From: Amycolatopsis lexingtonensis
Lineage (GTDB): Bacteria; Actinomycetota; Actinomycetes; Mycobacteriales; Pseudonocardiaceae
Reading direction: 5' to 3'
Length of the DNA stretch: 64,000 nt
NCBI RefSeq assembly: GCF_014873755.1
Contig: NZ_JADBEG010000001.1
Location: 6,980,501-7,044,500 of the forward strand
Numbering within the stretch: the stretch's first letter is position 1; the number at the start of each line of letters is the position of its first letter. The translations under genes and the position numbers were made by a program. Under the pieces are notes generated by a model, which saw only the letters and a program-made list of their open reading frames with translations, was not told the origin of the DNA and did not search any database. This document shows, one piece after another, positions 23,573 to 32,174 of this stretch.

Positions 23573-25341
23573 CGGAGATGAAGGACAAGACCGGCCTCGT
23601 CGAGATGGCGTGGGACCCGATCACCCGGATCGTCGGCAGCCTCGGGATCTACACGAAGATCGACTGGGCGCAGAAGAAGGTCGTGGAGTGCCACAGCACG
23701 TCGTCGGTCTTCCGCGGCTACAGCATCTTCATGAAGGGCAAGGACCCGCGCGACGCGCACTTCATCACCAGCCGGATCTGCGGGATCTGCGGCGACAACC
23801 ACGCGACTTGCTCGGTGTACGCGCAGAACATGGCCTACGGCGTCCGCCCGCCGCACCTCGGAGAGTGGATCCTCAACCTCGGCGAGGCCGCCGAGTACAT
23901 GTTCGACCACAACATCTTCCAGGAGAACCTGGTCGGGGTCGACTACTGCGAGAAGATGGTCGCCGAGACCAACCCCGGTGTCCTGGAGCTGGCCAACCGC
24001 ACCGAAGCACCGCACGCGCGCGACCACGGGTACCGGACCATCGGCGACATCATGCGCTCGCTCAACCCGCTCGAGGGCGAGTTCTACCGCGAGGCCCTGC
24101 AGGTCTCCCGGAGCACGCGCGAGATGTTCTGCCTGATGGAGGGCAGGCACGTCCACCCGTCCACGTTGTACCCCGGCGGCGTCGGCACGGTCGCCACCGT
24201 GCAGCTGTTCACCGACTACCTGACCCGGCTGATGCGCTACGTCGAGTTCATGAAGCGCTGCCTGCCGATGCACGACGACCTCTTCGACTTCTTCTACGAG
24301 GCCCTGCCCGGCTACGAAGAGGTCGGGCGGCGCCGGATCCTGCTCGGCTGCTGGGGCAGCCTCAACGACCCCGAGCACTGCGACTTCAGCTACGAGAACA
24401 TGGAGTCCTGGGGCCGCAAGATGTTCGTGACGCCGGGCATCGTCGTCGACGGCAAGCTCGTCACCACCAGCCTGCTCGACATCAACCTCGGCATCCGGAT
24501 CCTGCTCGGCAGCTCGTTCTACGAGGACTGGGCCGACCAGCCGATGTTCGTCACGCACGACCCGCTCGGCAACCCGGTCGACCAGCGCCACCCCTGGAAC
24601 CAGCACACGATCCCGCGGCCGGCGAAGCGCGACTTCGACGGCAAGTACTCGTGGACGATGTCGCCGCGCTGGTTCGACGGCAAGGACCACCTGGCCCTCG
24701 ACACCGGCGGCGGCCCGATCGCCCGGCTGTGGGTGACCGCGCTGGCCGGCCTCGTCGACACGCCGTACGTGAAGTCGACCGGGCACAGCGTGACGATCAC
24801 CCTGCCGCGCACGGCGACCAAGCCCGAGGTCGGCTTCGAGTGGAAGATCCCGCAGTGGAGCAACGCGCTCGAACGCAACCGCGCGCGGACGTACTTCCAG
24901 GCGTACGCGGCCGCGATGGCGCTGCACTTCGCCGAGCAGGCCCTCGGTGAGGTCCGCCAGGGCAACACGAAGACGTGGGAGCCCTTCAAGGTTCCCGAGG
25001 AGGGCGTGAGCTGCGGCTTCACCGAAGCGGTGCGCGGCGTGCTGTCGCACCACATGGTGATCAAGGGCGGCAAGATCGCGAACTACCACCCGTACCCGCC
25101 GACGCCGTGGAACGGCAGCGTGCGCGACAGCTTCGGCACGCCGGGGCCGTACGAGGACGCCGTGCAGAACACGCCGATCTTCGAGGAGAACACGCAGGAG
25201 AACTTCAAGGGCATCGACATCATGCGCGCGGTCCGCAGCTTCGACCCGTGCCTGCCCTGCGGCGTCCACATGTACACCGGCAAGGGCAAGGTCCTGGAAC
25301 GGCTGCACACCCCGCACGCGTTCGGCGGGGAGCTCGGCTGA
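23569..25341 (+). CDS. hhyL: [NiFe]-hydrogenase large subunit, group 1h
   Basis: 590 residues. It holds the NiFe(CN)2CO active site. L1 motif: TSRICGICGDNHATC with Cys71 and Cys74; L2 motif: DPCLPCGVH with Cys561 and Cys564. A 23-residue extension follows His567 and should be cut by the maturation protease encoded at 28177. The N-terminal motif is TRIVGSLGIY instead of TRIEGHLRIE, so the Glu and His common in other group 1 enzymes are absent. Group 1h enzymes oxidise atmospheric H2 with high affinity and tolerate O2. The stop shares a base with the NifU-domain start. Confidence 0.95.
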   Translation: MTEMKDKTGLVEMAWDPITRIVGSLGIYTKIDWAQKKVVECHSTSSVFRGYSIFMKGKDPRDAHFITSRICGICGDNHATCSVYAQNMAYGVRPPHLGEWILNLGEAAEYMFDHNIFQENLVGVDYCEKMVAETNPGVLELANRTEAPHARDHGYRTIGDIMRSLNPLEGEFYREALQVSRSTREMFCLMEGRHVHPSTLYPGGVGTVATVQLFTDYLTRLMRYVEFMKRCLPMHDDLFDFFYEALPGYEEVGRRRILLGCWGSLNDPEHCDFSYENMESWGRKMFVTPGIVVDGKLVTTSLLDINLGIRILLGSSFYEDWADQPMFVTHDPLGNPVDQRHPWNQHTIPRPAKRDFDGKYSWTMSPRWFDGKDHLALDTGGGPIARLWVTALAGLVDTPYVKSTGHSVTITLPRTATKPEVGFEWKIPQWSNALERNRARTYFQAYAAAMALHFAEQALGEVRQGNTKTWEPFKVPEEGVSCGFTEAVRGVLSHHMVIKGGKIANYHPYPPTPWNGSVRDSFGTPGPYEDAVQNTPIFEENTQENFKGIDIMRAVRSFDPCLPCGVHMYTGKGKVLERLHTPHAFGGELG

Positions 25342-25850
25342 TGACCGAAGTCGACCGGGTCGGCGAGCGCATCGAGCAGCTGCTGGGCGAGTTCTCCGGC
25401 CCGGAGGCCGAGCTCGCCGAGGAACTCGTCCACACGCTGCTCGAGTTCTACGGCGCCGGGCTGGCCCGGATCGTCGAAGCCGTCGACCGGCCGTTGCTCG
25501 ACCGCCTCCTCGAGGACGACCACGTCCGCGGCCTGCTCGTGCTGCACGACCTGCACCCCCGATCGACGCACGAGCGGGTCGCCGAAGCGCTCGACGAGGT
25601 GCGGCCGTACCTGGGTTCGCACGCCGGCGACGTCGAGTTCGTCGGGATCGACGACGGCGTCCTCCGGCTGCGGCTGCAGGGGAGCTGTGACGGCTGCCCG
25701 TCCTCGACGGTCACCGCGAAGTACGCCATCGAGCGCGTGGTCCGGGCGGCGGCACCGGAGATCTCCGACGTCGTCGTCGAAGGGGTGGCCGAAGAAGCCG
25801 GTCCGGGCGGCCGTCCCCTGCTGCCCCTGTGTCCCGTGGAGGTCCCGTGA
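25341..25850 (+). CDS. NifU C-terminal-domain protein
   Basis: 169 residues from ATG 25341, one base overlap with the large-subunit stop. The C-terminal half (about residues 90-150) is a NifU/Nfu domain with the CxxC motif QGSCDGCPSSTVTAKYAIE, which carries a transient [4Fe-4S] cluster. The N-terminal 85 residues are helical and not recognised. It probably supplies or repairs iron-sulphur clusters of the small subunit. Its stop overlaps the next start (GTGA). Confidence 0.88.
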   Translation: MTEVDRVGERIEQLLGEFSGPEAELAEELVHTLLEFYGAGLARIVEAVDRPLLDRLLEDDHVRGLLVLHDLHPRSTHERVAEALDEVRPYLGSHAGDVEFVGIDDGVLRLRLQGSCDGCPSSTVTAKYAIERVVRAAAPEISDVVVEGVAEEAGPGGRPLLPLCPVEVP

Positions 25851-26434
25851 CCGGCGGCCTGCGCAGGTTCCGCACCCGCGCCCCGCGCGCCGCGCCCGGC
25901 GAGAAGTGCGAGCTGTGCGCGGAACCGATCGGTGCCGAGCACGGGCACGTCATCGACCTCGAGTCCCGGACGATCCTGTGCGCCTGCCGGGGCTGCTACC
26001 TGCTCTTCACCCACCGCGGCGCGGGCGGCAAGCGGCACCGCGCGGTGCCGGACCGCGTCCGGCACCTCCCGCGCTTCGAGCCGGGCGCCGCGCTGTGGGC
26101 GTCGGCCGGCATCCCGGTCCGGACGGCGTTCTTGTTCCGGAACTCGGTGCAGGACCGCGTCGTCGCGTTCTACCCGAGTCCGGCGGGTGCGACGGAGTCC
26201 CTGCTGCCGCTGGGCACGGGCGACGACCTGCTCGCCGACGTCGCCGACGACGTCGAAGCACTCCTGGTCAACCAGCTCGACGACGACTTCGAGGGGTTCC
26301 TGGTGCCGATCGACGTCTGCTACGAGCTGGTCGGGCTCGTCCGGACGACCTGGCGCGGCTTCGACGGCGGCACCGAAGCCCATGAGGCCATCGACGGGTT
26401 CTTCGCTCGGTTGCGGGAGCGCGGCGATGGCTGA
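25847..26434 (+). CDS. Hydrogenase-associated DUF5947-type protein with Cys-rich start
   Basis: 195 residues from GTG 25847. The N-terminal third has CELCAEPIG and CACRGCYLLF, five cysteines that could bind Zn or Fe in a rubredoxin- or zinc-ribbon-like way. The rest is alpha/beta (WASAGIPVRTAFLFRNS, DRVVAFYPSPAGATESLL) and I do not recognise its fold. I recall the family as DUF5947, found next to group 1h hydrogenases. Function unknown; assembly chaperone or electron carrier are both possible. It overlaps the next gene by 8 bp. Confidence 0.75.
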   Translation: MTGGLRRFRTRAPRAAPGEKCELCAEPIGAEHGHVIDLESRTILCACRGCYLLFTHRGAGGKRHRAVPDRVRHLPRFEPGAALWASAGIPVRTAFLFRNSVQDRVVAFYPSPAGATESLLPLGTGDDLLADVADDVEALLVNQLDDDFEGFLVPIDVCYELVGLVRTTWRGFDGGTEAHEAIDGFFARLRERGDG

Positions 26435-27056
26435 GCTGACCTTCGACTGCATCGACGTCCGGCCGCTGAAGTACGCCGCCTCCCCCACACTCGCGTTCAA
26501 ACTGCGGATCTCCGAGCTGAGCGGGCAGCCCGTGCACGCGATGGTGCTGCGCGTCCAGATCCGCATCGAGCCGCAGCGCCGCCGGTACGCCGACGACGAG
26601 TCGGAGCTGCTCACCCACCTCTTCGGCGACCGGTCCCGGTGGGGCGAGACGCTGAAGCCGTTCCAGTTCACGACCGTGTCGGTGACCGTGCCGGGGTTCA
26701 CCGGTGCCACCGAGGTCGACGCCGAAGTGCCGTGCACCTACGACCTCGAAGTCGCGGCGGGCAAGTACTTCCACGCGCTGTCCGAGGGCGTCGTGCCGAT
26801 GGTGCTGCTGTTCAGCGGGACCGTGTTCGGCAAGGGCGGGCCGGGGTTCTGGGTCGAGCAGGTGCCGTGGCACACGCAGGCCGAGTGCCGGATGCCGGTG
26901 GCCGTCTGGGACGAGCTGATGACCCGCTACTTCCCGAACGCCGCGTGGATCAAGCTGCCGCGCGAGACGGTCGACGCGCTGCTCAAGTACAAGGCGCGGC
27001 ACGCGATCCCGACCTGGGAAGCCGCGATCGACAAGCTGCTGGCCGGTGAACCGTGA
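26427..27056 (+). CDS. Hydrogenase-associated DUF6084-type protein
   Basis: 209 residues from ATG 26427. The sequence is beta-rich at the start (ELTFDCIDVRPLKYAASPTL), with an internal segment DLEVAAGKYFHALSEGVVPM and a helical C-terminus (VDALLKYKARHAIPTW). There is no cofactor motif, signal peptide or membrane segment. I recall it as DUF6084, restricted to group 1h hydrogenase loci. It is translationally linked to both neighbours by short overlaps, implying fixed stoichiometry with them. Role unknown. Confidence 0.72.
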   Translation: MAELTFDCIDVRPLKYAASPTLAFKLRISELSGQPVHAMVLRVQIRIEPQRRRYADDESELLTHLFGDRSRWGETLKPFQFTTVSVTVPGFTGATEVDAEVPCTYDLEVAAGKYFHALSEGVVPMVLLFSGTVFGKGGPGFWVEQVPWHTQAECRMPVAVWDELMTRYFPNAAWIKLPRETVDALLKYKARHAIPTWEAAIDKLLAGEP

Positions 27057-28180
27057 ACGTTCTCGAGCAGGCCCGCGCGGTCGGTGACGCCGTGCTCTAC
27101 GAGGGCTACCTCCTCTACCCGTACCGGGCGTCGGCGCCGAAGAACCGCGTGCGCTGGCAGTGGGGCGTGCTGATGCCGCCGTCGTACGCGTCGGCGGAGA
27201 TCGGCGAGCACGCGTCGGCACGCGTCGAGTGCGTCGTCGAGCCGCTGGAACGCACGATCCTGCGCGTCAAGCTGCGGTTCCTGCGGGCCGAGGCACGCGC
27301 CACGGCGGACGAAGGCGTCGAGCACGAGATCGACTTCGAGCTGCCGCTTTCGGAACTGCCCGCCGAGAAGCCGTTCGACGTGCACGAACTGTCCGGCGTC
27401 CTGACCGCCCGGGTCGACCCGCTCGACGGGCCGTTCGGCGGCGCCCGGCTGCGCGTCGAGGTGCACAACACGACGTCGTGGCACTCGGACGGCGTCCGCG
27501 AGCACGCCCTGCGGCACGCGCTGCTCGCCGCCCACCTCGTGCTCAGCGTCGACACCGGGCACTTCCTGTCCATGCTGGACCCGCCGGAGTGGGCGAAACC
27601 GGCGGTCGAGGCCTGCCGGCAGGAGCGGCTCTGGCCGGTGCTGATCGGCGACACCTCGCGCAGCACGGTAGTGCTCGCGTCCCCGATCATCCTCTACGAC
27701 GACCCGGCGATCGCCCCGGAAAGCCCGGGCGACCTCTTCGACGGCACCGAAATCGACGAGATCCTCACCTTGCGCACGATGACGCTGACCGACGAGGAGA
27801 AGCGCGAGGCCCGGGCCACCGACCCGCGCGCGGCGGCGATCGTGGACCGCGTCGACGCGATGCCGCCGGAGCTGCTGGAGCGGCTGCACGGCGCGGTCCG
27901 GTCCGTCCGGCCGGTCGAGCCTTCGGTGGTCGTCGCCGGTGTCCGCGTGGCCGAGGGGTCCCGCGTGCGCCTGCGGCCGAACCTGCGCGGCACCGACGCG
28001 CAGGACATGTTCCTCACCGGCCGGACCGCCACCGTGCGCACGGTGCTGTCCGATGTGGACGGCGGCACGCACGTCGCGGTCACCCTCGACGACGACCCCG
28101 GCGCCGACCTGCAGCACGCGCAGGGCCGGTACCGGTACTTCTCCCCCGACGAGATCGAACCCTTGGAGGTCGCGGAATGA
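27053..28180 (+). CDS. Hydrogenase-associated protein of unknown function
   Basis: 375 residues from GTG 27053 (GTGA overlap upstream). Four parts are visible: a short N-terminal VLYEGYLLYPYRASAPKNRV segment typical of this conserved hydrogenase-locus family, a beta-rich middle (about 40-175), a helical stretch DEEKREARATDPRAAAIVDR (about 245-265), and a C-terminal SH3-like beta barrel (GSRVRLRPNLRG to YRYFSPDEIEPL, about 300-370). No catalytic motif is seen. Its place just before the maturation protease suggests a role in assembly or in docking of the hydrogenase. Confidence 0.72.
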   Translation: MNVLEQARAVGDAVLYEGYLLYPYRASAPKNRVRWQWGVLMPPSYASAEIGEHASARVECVVEPLERTILRVKLRFLRAEARATADEGVEHEIDFELPLSELPAEKPFDVHELSGVLTARVDPLDGPFGGARLRVEVHNTTSWHSDGVREHALRHALLAAHLVLSVDTGHFLSMLDPPEWAKPAVEACRQERLWPVLIGDTSRSTVVLASPIILYDDPAIAPESPGDLFDGTEIDEILTLRTMTLTDEEKREARATDPRAAAIVDRVDAMPPELLERLHGAVRSVRPVEPSVVVAGVRVAEGSRVRLRPNLRGTDAQDMFLTGRTATVRTVLSDVDGGTHVAVTLDDDPGADLQHAQGRYRYFSPDEIEPLEVAE

Positions 28181-28665
28181 GGCCACGAGTACTGGTCGCC
28201 GGCATCGGCAACATCTTCCTGGGCGACGACGGTTTCGGCGTCGAAGTCATCAAGGAGCTGGAGCAGGCCGATCTGCCGCCCTGGGTGCAGATCGCCGACT
28301 ACGGCATCGCCGGCATGCACCTCGCCTACGACCTGATGGGCGGCTACGACACGACGATCCTGCTCGACGCGACCCCGCACGGCCGCCCGCCCGGCACGCT
28401 CTCGCTGATCGAAGCCGACACCGAGGACCTGGCGGCGTCGGCGTCGATCGACGCGCACGGCATGCGGCCGGACGCGGTGTTCCGGCTGCTCAGGTTGCTC
28501 GGCGGCGACGCCGGGCGCGTGCTGCTCGTCGGCTGCGAACCGGCGTGCCTCGACGAAGGGATCGGGTTGTCGCCCGAAGTGACCGCGGCCGTCCCGGCGG
28601 CCGTCCGTGCGGTCACCGAACTCGCCTGGGGAACCAGTCCGCAGCTGCAAACCACGGAGGTCTGA
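28177..28665 (+). CDS. [NiFe]-hydrogenase maturation protease (HupD/HybD family)
   Basis: 162 residues from ATG 28177 (ATGA overlap). The N-terminus VLVAGIGNIFLGDDGFGVEV is the family signature, with the first Ni ligand Glu near residue 23. The next ligands are Asp in LLDATPHG and His in DAHGM. It senses Ni in the precursor large subunit and cuts after His567 of HhyL, releasing the 23-residue tail so the active site can close. Length matches the family. Confidence 0.93.
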   Translation: MRPRVLVAGIGNIFLGDDGFGVEVIKELEQADLPPWVQIADYGIAGMHLAYDLMGGYDTTILLDATPHGRPPGTLSLIEADTEDLAASASIDAHGMRPDAVFRLLRLLGGDAGRVLLVGCEPACLDEGIGLSPEVTAAVPAAVRAVTELAWGTSPQLQTTEV

Positions 28666-28668
28666 ACC

Positions 28669-28941
28669 GTGTGCCTCGGCATTCCCGGTGAAGTCATCGA
28701 GATCAGCGAAGAGCGTCCCGACCTCGCGAAGGTGTCCGTGAGCGGAGTCAAACGCACCATCAACATCGGCCTGCTCGAAGACGATCCGCCGAAGCCCGGC
28801 GAGTGGGTCCTCATCCACGTCGGCTTCGCACTGTCCAAAATAGACGAAGCCGAGGCCGCGGCCGCCCTCGAATTCCTCGAAAGCATCGGCAAGGCGTACG
28901 AGGACGAAATGGCCGCGCTGCTGGAATCCCGGATCGAGTAG
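28669..28941 (+). CDS. hypC: HypC, hydrogenase maturation chaperone
   Basis: 90 residues from GTG 28669. It begins MCLGIPGEVIEI with the essential Cys2 and has EWVLIHVGFALSKID with the conserved His. It carries the Fe(CN)2CO unit with HypD and delivers it to the large-subunit precursor. It opens the canonical hyp block hypC-D-E-A-B, which follows the protease gene by 3 bp. Compare the divergent HypC-like protein at 21587. Confidence 0.95.
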   Translation: MCLGIPGEVIEISEERPDLAKVSVSGVKRTINIGLLEDDPPKPGEWVLIHVGFALSKIDEAEAAAALEFLESIGKAYEDEMAALLESRIE

Positions 28942-28949
28942 GAGTGCTC

Positions 28950-30077
28950 ATGCGTTTCGTCGACGAGTTCCGCGACGCGGACAAGGCGCGGGCACTGTCC
29001 GCGAAGATCACGTCGTTGTGCGAGCCGGGCCGGCAGTACAAGTTCATGGAGGTCTGCGGCGGCCACACGCACACCATCTACAAGCACGGCCTCGAGGACT
29101 ACCTGCCCGAGAGCGTCACGCTGGTGCACGGGCCGGGCTGTCCGGTGTGCGTGATCCCGATGGGCCGCATCGACGACGCCATCCACATCGCCCGGCAGCC
29201 CGGCGTGCTCATGACGTCGTTCGGCGACATGATGCGCGTCCCCGGCTCCGGCGGGAACTTCTTCGACTCCAACGCCGAGGGCACGAACATCCGGATGGTC
29301 TACTCGCCGCTCGACTCGCTGAAGATCGCGCGGCAGCACCCGGACCTGCGCGTGGTGTTCATGGCGATCGGGTTCGAGACGACCACGCCGTCCACCGCGA
29401 TGACGCTGCTGCGCGCGGCCGCCGAAGGCATCGAGAACTTCTCCGTGTTCGGCAACCACGTCACGATCATCCCGGCCATCAAGGCCATCCTCGACTCCCC
29501 CGACCTGCGGCTCGACGGCTTCATCGGCCCGGGCCACGTGTCCACGGTGATCGGCTGCCGGCCGTACGAGTTCATCGCCCGCGACTACGGCAAGCCCGTG
29601 GTGGTCGCCGGGTTCGAGCCGCTGGACATCCTGCAGTCGATCTACATGTTGATGCTGCAGCTCTCCGAGAAGCGGTCCGAGGTCGAGAACCAGTACTCGC
29701 GGGTCGTGCCCTGGAACGGCAACCTCGTCGCGCTGAAGGCGATCAACGAGGTGATGGAGCTGCGGCCGTACTTCGAGTGGCGCGGCCTGGGGTTCATCAC
29801 GCACTCGGCGATGGCGATCCGCGAGAAGTACGCGAAGTTCGACGCCGAGCGGATCTTCGAGATCCCCGGCTTGCGCGTCGCCGACCCGAAGGCGTGCCAG
29901 TGCGGCGAAGTGCTCAAGGGCGTGCTGAAGCCGTGGGAGTGCAAGGTGTTCGGCACCGCGTGCACCCCGGAAACGCCGATCGGGACGTGCATGGTCTCGC
30001 CCGAGGGCGCCTGCGCGGCGTACTACAACTTCGGCCGGTTCAGCCGGCAGCGCGTCCGGGAGGCGAGCCGCACATGA
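28950..30077 (+). CDS. hypD: HypD, Fe-S scaffold for Fe(CN)2CO assembly
   Basis: 375 residues. Signature segments: FMEVCGGHTHTIYKHGLED with the catalytic Cys, GPGCPVCVIP, the GFETTTPSTAMTLL segment, GPGHVSTVIGCRPYE and the C-terminal [4Fe-4S] cysteines in DPKACQCGEVL, WECKVFGTACTPETPIGTCM. All are intact. It starts 8 bp after hypC and its stop overlaps hypE by ATGA. Confidence 0.96.
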   Translation: MRFVDEFRDADKARALSAKITSLCEPGRQYKFMEVCGGHTHTIYKHGLEDYLPESVTLVHGPGCPVCVIPMGRIDDAIHIARQPGVLMTSFGDMMRVPGSGGNFFDSNAEGTNIRMVYSPLDSLKIARQHPDLRVVFMAIGFETTTPSTAMTLLRAAAEGIENFSVFGNHVTIIPAIKAILDSPDLRLDGFIGPGHVSTVIGCRPYEFIARDYGKPVVVAGFEPLDILQSIYMLMLQLSEKRSEVENQYSRVVPWNGNLVALKAINEVMELRPYFEWRGLGFITHSAMAIREKYAKFDAERIFEIPGLRVADPKACQCGEVLKGVLKPWECKVFGTACTPETPIGTCMVSPEGACAAYYNFGRFSRQRVREASRT

Positions 30078-31150
30078 CCACCACCGAGCGCGAGCAGCAG
30101 GTCCTCGACCGCATCGAGCGGGCCCGACGCCGGCGCGCGAAGGTCCGCGAAGAGCGCATCACGCTGTCCCACGGCGCGGGCGGCAAGTCGACGCACACGC
30201 TGATCGAGGCGGTGTTCCTCGACGCGTTCCGCAACCCACTGCTGGAACCCCTCGAAGACGCGGCGACGCTGACCATCGGGGACGCCCGCCTGGCACTGAC
30301 CACGGACTCCTACGTCGTCTCACCGCTGTTCTTCCCCGGCGGCAACATCGGCGACCTGGCCGTGAACGGCACGGTGAACGACCTCGCGGTGTCCGGCGCG
30401 CGGCCGCTGTACCTGACCGCGGGGTTCATCCTCGAGGAAGGCTTCCCGGTCGAGGACCTGCTCAAGATCGTCGACTCGATGAGGTCCGCGGCCCTCGCGG
30501 CCGGCGTGCAGATCGTCACCGGCGACACCAAGGTCGTCGAGCGCGGCAAGGCCGACGGCGTGTACGTCAACACCGCCGGGGTCGGCGTGCTCACGCGCAC
30601 CGGCCTGGGCGTGGCCACCGTGAAGCCCGGAGACGCCGTCCTCGTTTCCGGGCCGATCGGCGACCACGGCGTCACGATCATGCTGGCCCGCGGCGAGCTC
30701 GACATCGACGCCGACCTGGTGTCCGACACCGCACCGGTGCACGAGCTGGTCGCCGGGCTGCTGGCCGCGGCGCCCGGCGTGCGCGCGATGCGGGACGCGA
30801 CCCGCGGCGGCGTCGCGACGATCCTCAACGAGATCGCGAAGGCCGCCGAGGTCGCCGTGGTCGTCGACGAGAAGGCCGTCCCGGTGCGCGAACAGGTCCG
30901 CGGCGCGTCGGAGCTGCTGGGCATCGACCCGCTGTACGTCGCGTGCGAAGGCCGGATCGTGGTCGTCGTGGACGGCGCCCAGGCCGGCGACGCGCTGGCC
31001 GCGTTGCGGGCCCACCCGCTCGGCGCGGACGCCGCCGTGATCGGACGGATCGCGGACGACCCGCCGGGGATCGTGCTGCTGAACACCGCGTTCGGCGGCA
31101 CGCGGATCGTGGACCTGCTGGTCGGGGACCCGCTGCCGAGGATCTGCTGA
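30074..31150 (+). CDS. hypE: HypE, carbamoyl dehydratase
   Basis: 358 residues. PurM-like ATP-binding fold: ITLSHGAGGKSTHTLI, LAVNGTVNDLAVSGARPLYL, RDATRGGVATILNEIA. It ends with the diagnostic PRIC, whose C-terminal Cys is carbamoylated by HypF and dehydrated to the cyanide ligand. The N-terminus has about 25 extra basic/helical residues compared with E. coli HypE. It overlaps hypD and is followed immediately by hypA. Confidence 0.96.
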   Translation: MTTTEREQQVLDRIERARRRRAKVREERITLSHGAGGKSTHTLIEAVFLDAFRNPLLEPLEDAATLTIGDARLALTTDSYVVSPLFFPGGNIGDLAVNGTVNDLAVSGARPLYLTAGFILEEGFPVEDLLKIVDSMRSAALAAGVQIVTGDTKVVERGKADGVYVNTAGVGVLTRTGLGVATVKPGDAVLVSGPIGDHGVTIMLARGELDIDADLVSDTAPVHELVAGLLAAAPGVRAMRDATRGGVATILNEIAKAAEVAVVVDEKAVPVREQVRGASELLGIDPLYVACEGRIVVVVDGAQAGDALAALRAHPLGADAAVIGRIADDPPGIVLLNTAFGGTRIVDLLVGDPLPRIC

Positions 31151-31486
31151 ATGCACGAGATGGCGATCACGCAGTCGGTGGTCGACGCGATCGTCGCCAA
31201 GCTGGGCGACGCGACGGTGACGAGCGTGCAGCTGGAGATCGGGCGGCTGTCCGGCGTGGTGCCCGACAGCGTCCGCTTCTGCTTCGACGTCCTCTGTGCC
31301 GGAACCTCCCTGGCAGGGGCCCGGCTCGACATCGCCGAGCCCGCGGGCCGGGCGCGCTGCCGCGACTGCGGCGAAGAGTTCGGCCTCGACGACTTCATCC
31401 TGCTGTGCCCCTGCGGCAGCGCCGACGTCTCGGTGCTCGCCGGACGCGAACTGCGCATCACTTCAGTGGAGGTCAGCGATGTGTGA
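31151..31486 (+). CDS. hypA: HypA, nickel-insertion metallochaperone
   Basis: 111 residues. It begins MHEMAITQSVV with the Ni-binding His2-Glu3, and has the Zn-binding cysteines in RARCRDCGEEF and LLCPCGSAD; the second pair is CxC rather than CxxC. With HypB it loads Ni into the large subunit. It starts directly after hypE and overlaps hypB by 8 bp. Confidence 0.94.
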   Translation: MHEMAITQSVVDAIVAKLGDATVTSVQLEIGRLSGVVPDSVRFCFDVLCAGTSLAGARLDIAEPAGRARCRDCGEEFGLDDFILLCPCGSADVSVLAGRELRITSVEVSDV

Positions 31487-32174
31487 CACGTGCGGCTGCT
31501 CCGATTCGGAGGTCCGGATCACCGACCACGCCCACACGGTGGTGCTGGAGCAGGACATCCTGGCGAAGAACGACGAACTCGCGGCGCACAACCGCGCGCA
31601 CCTGAGCGAGTCCGGCGTCTTCGCGATCAACCTGATGAGCTCGCCCGGCGCCGGGAAGACGACACTGCTGGAACGGACGATCCGGGCTTCGGACACGCCG
31701 TGCGCGGTGATCGAAGGCGACCAGGAGACCTTGCTCGACGCCGAGCGCATCAAGGCGACCGGCGCGCCGGTGGTGCAGATCAACACCGGCGCGGGCTGTC
31801 ACCTGGACGCGTCGATGCTGCACCGGGCACTGCATTCGCTGAGTCTCTCGCCCGGCTCGACGTTGTTCATCGAGAACGTCGGCAACCTGGTCTGCCCGGC
31901 GCTGTTCGACCTCGGCGAGGCGGCCCGCGTGGTGATCCTCTCGGTGACCGAGGGGCCGGGGAAGCCGTTGAAGTACCCGCACATGTTCGCCGCCACGGAC
32001 TTGGTGCTGCTCAACAAGGTCGACCTGCTGCCCTACGTCGACTTCGACGTCGCCGAGTTCGAGCGGGACGTCCGCCGGGTGAACCCGTCGGCGGGGCTGG
32101 TGCAGGTCAGCGCGACCCGCGGCGACGGCCTCACCGAGTGGTACGACTGGCTACGGCGACCTGTCCGAAGCTGA
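31479..32174 (+). CDS. hypB: HypB, nickel-insertion GTPase
   Basis: 231 residues. N-terminal high-affinity metal motif MCDTCGC (Cys2, 5, 7), P-loop MSSPGAGKTTLL, metal-dimer site TGAGCHLDASM, GTPase motifs IENVGNLVCP and LLNKVDLLPY. It lacks the long His-rich tract of some homologues, so it should act as a GTPase rather than a Ni store. It ends the rightward operon and overlaps the convergent hypF by 44 bp. Confidence 0.95.
   Translation: MCDTCGCSDSEVRITDHAHTVVLEQDILAKNDELAAHNRAHLSESGVFAINLMSSPGAGKTTLLERTIRASDTPCAVIEGDQETLLDAERIKATGAPVVQINTGAGCHLDASMLHRALHSLSLSPGSTLFIENVGNLVCPALFDLGEAARVVILSVTEGPGKPLKYPHMFAATDLVLLNKVDLLPYVDFDVAEFERDVRRVNPSAGLVQVSATRGDGLTEWYDWLRRPVRS

Noticed and set aside
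22510..23580. Open frame reading through the small subunit region in another phase
   Set aside because: The protein is Arg-rich and unlike any family, while the alternative phase gives all hydrogenase small-subunit motifs.
28669..32174. hyp genes as evidence for a second hydrogenase in the window
   Set aside because: Only one pair of hydrogenase subunits is present; the hyp set is the normal maturation machinery for it.
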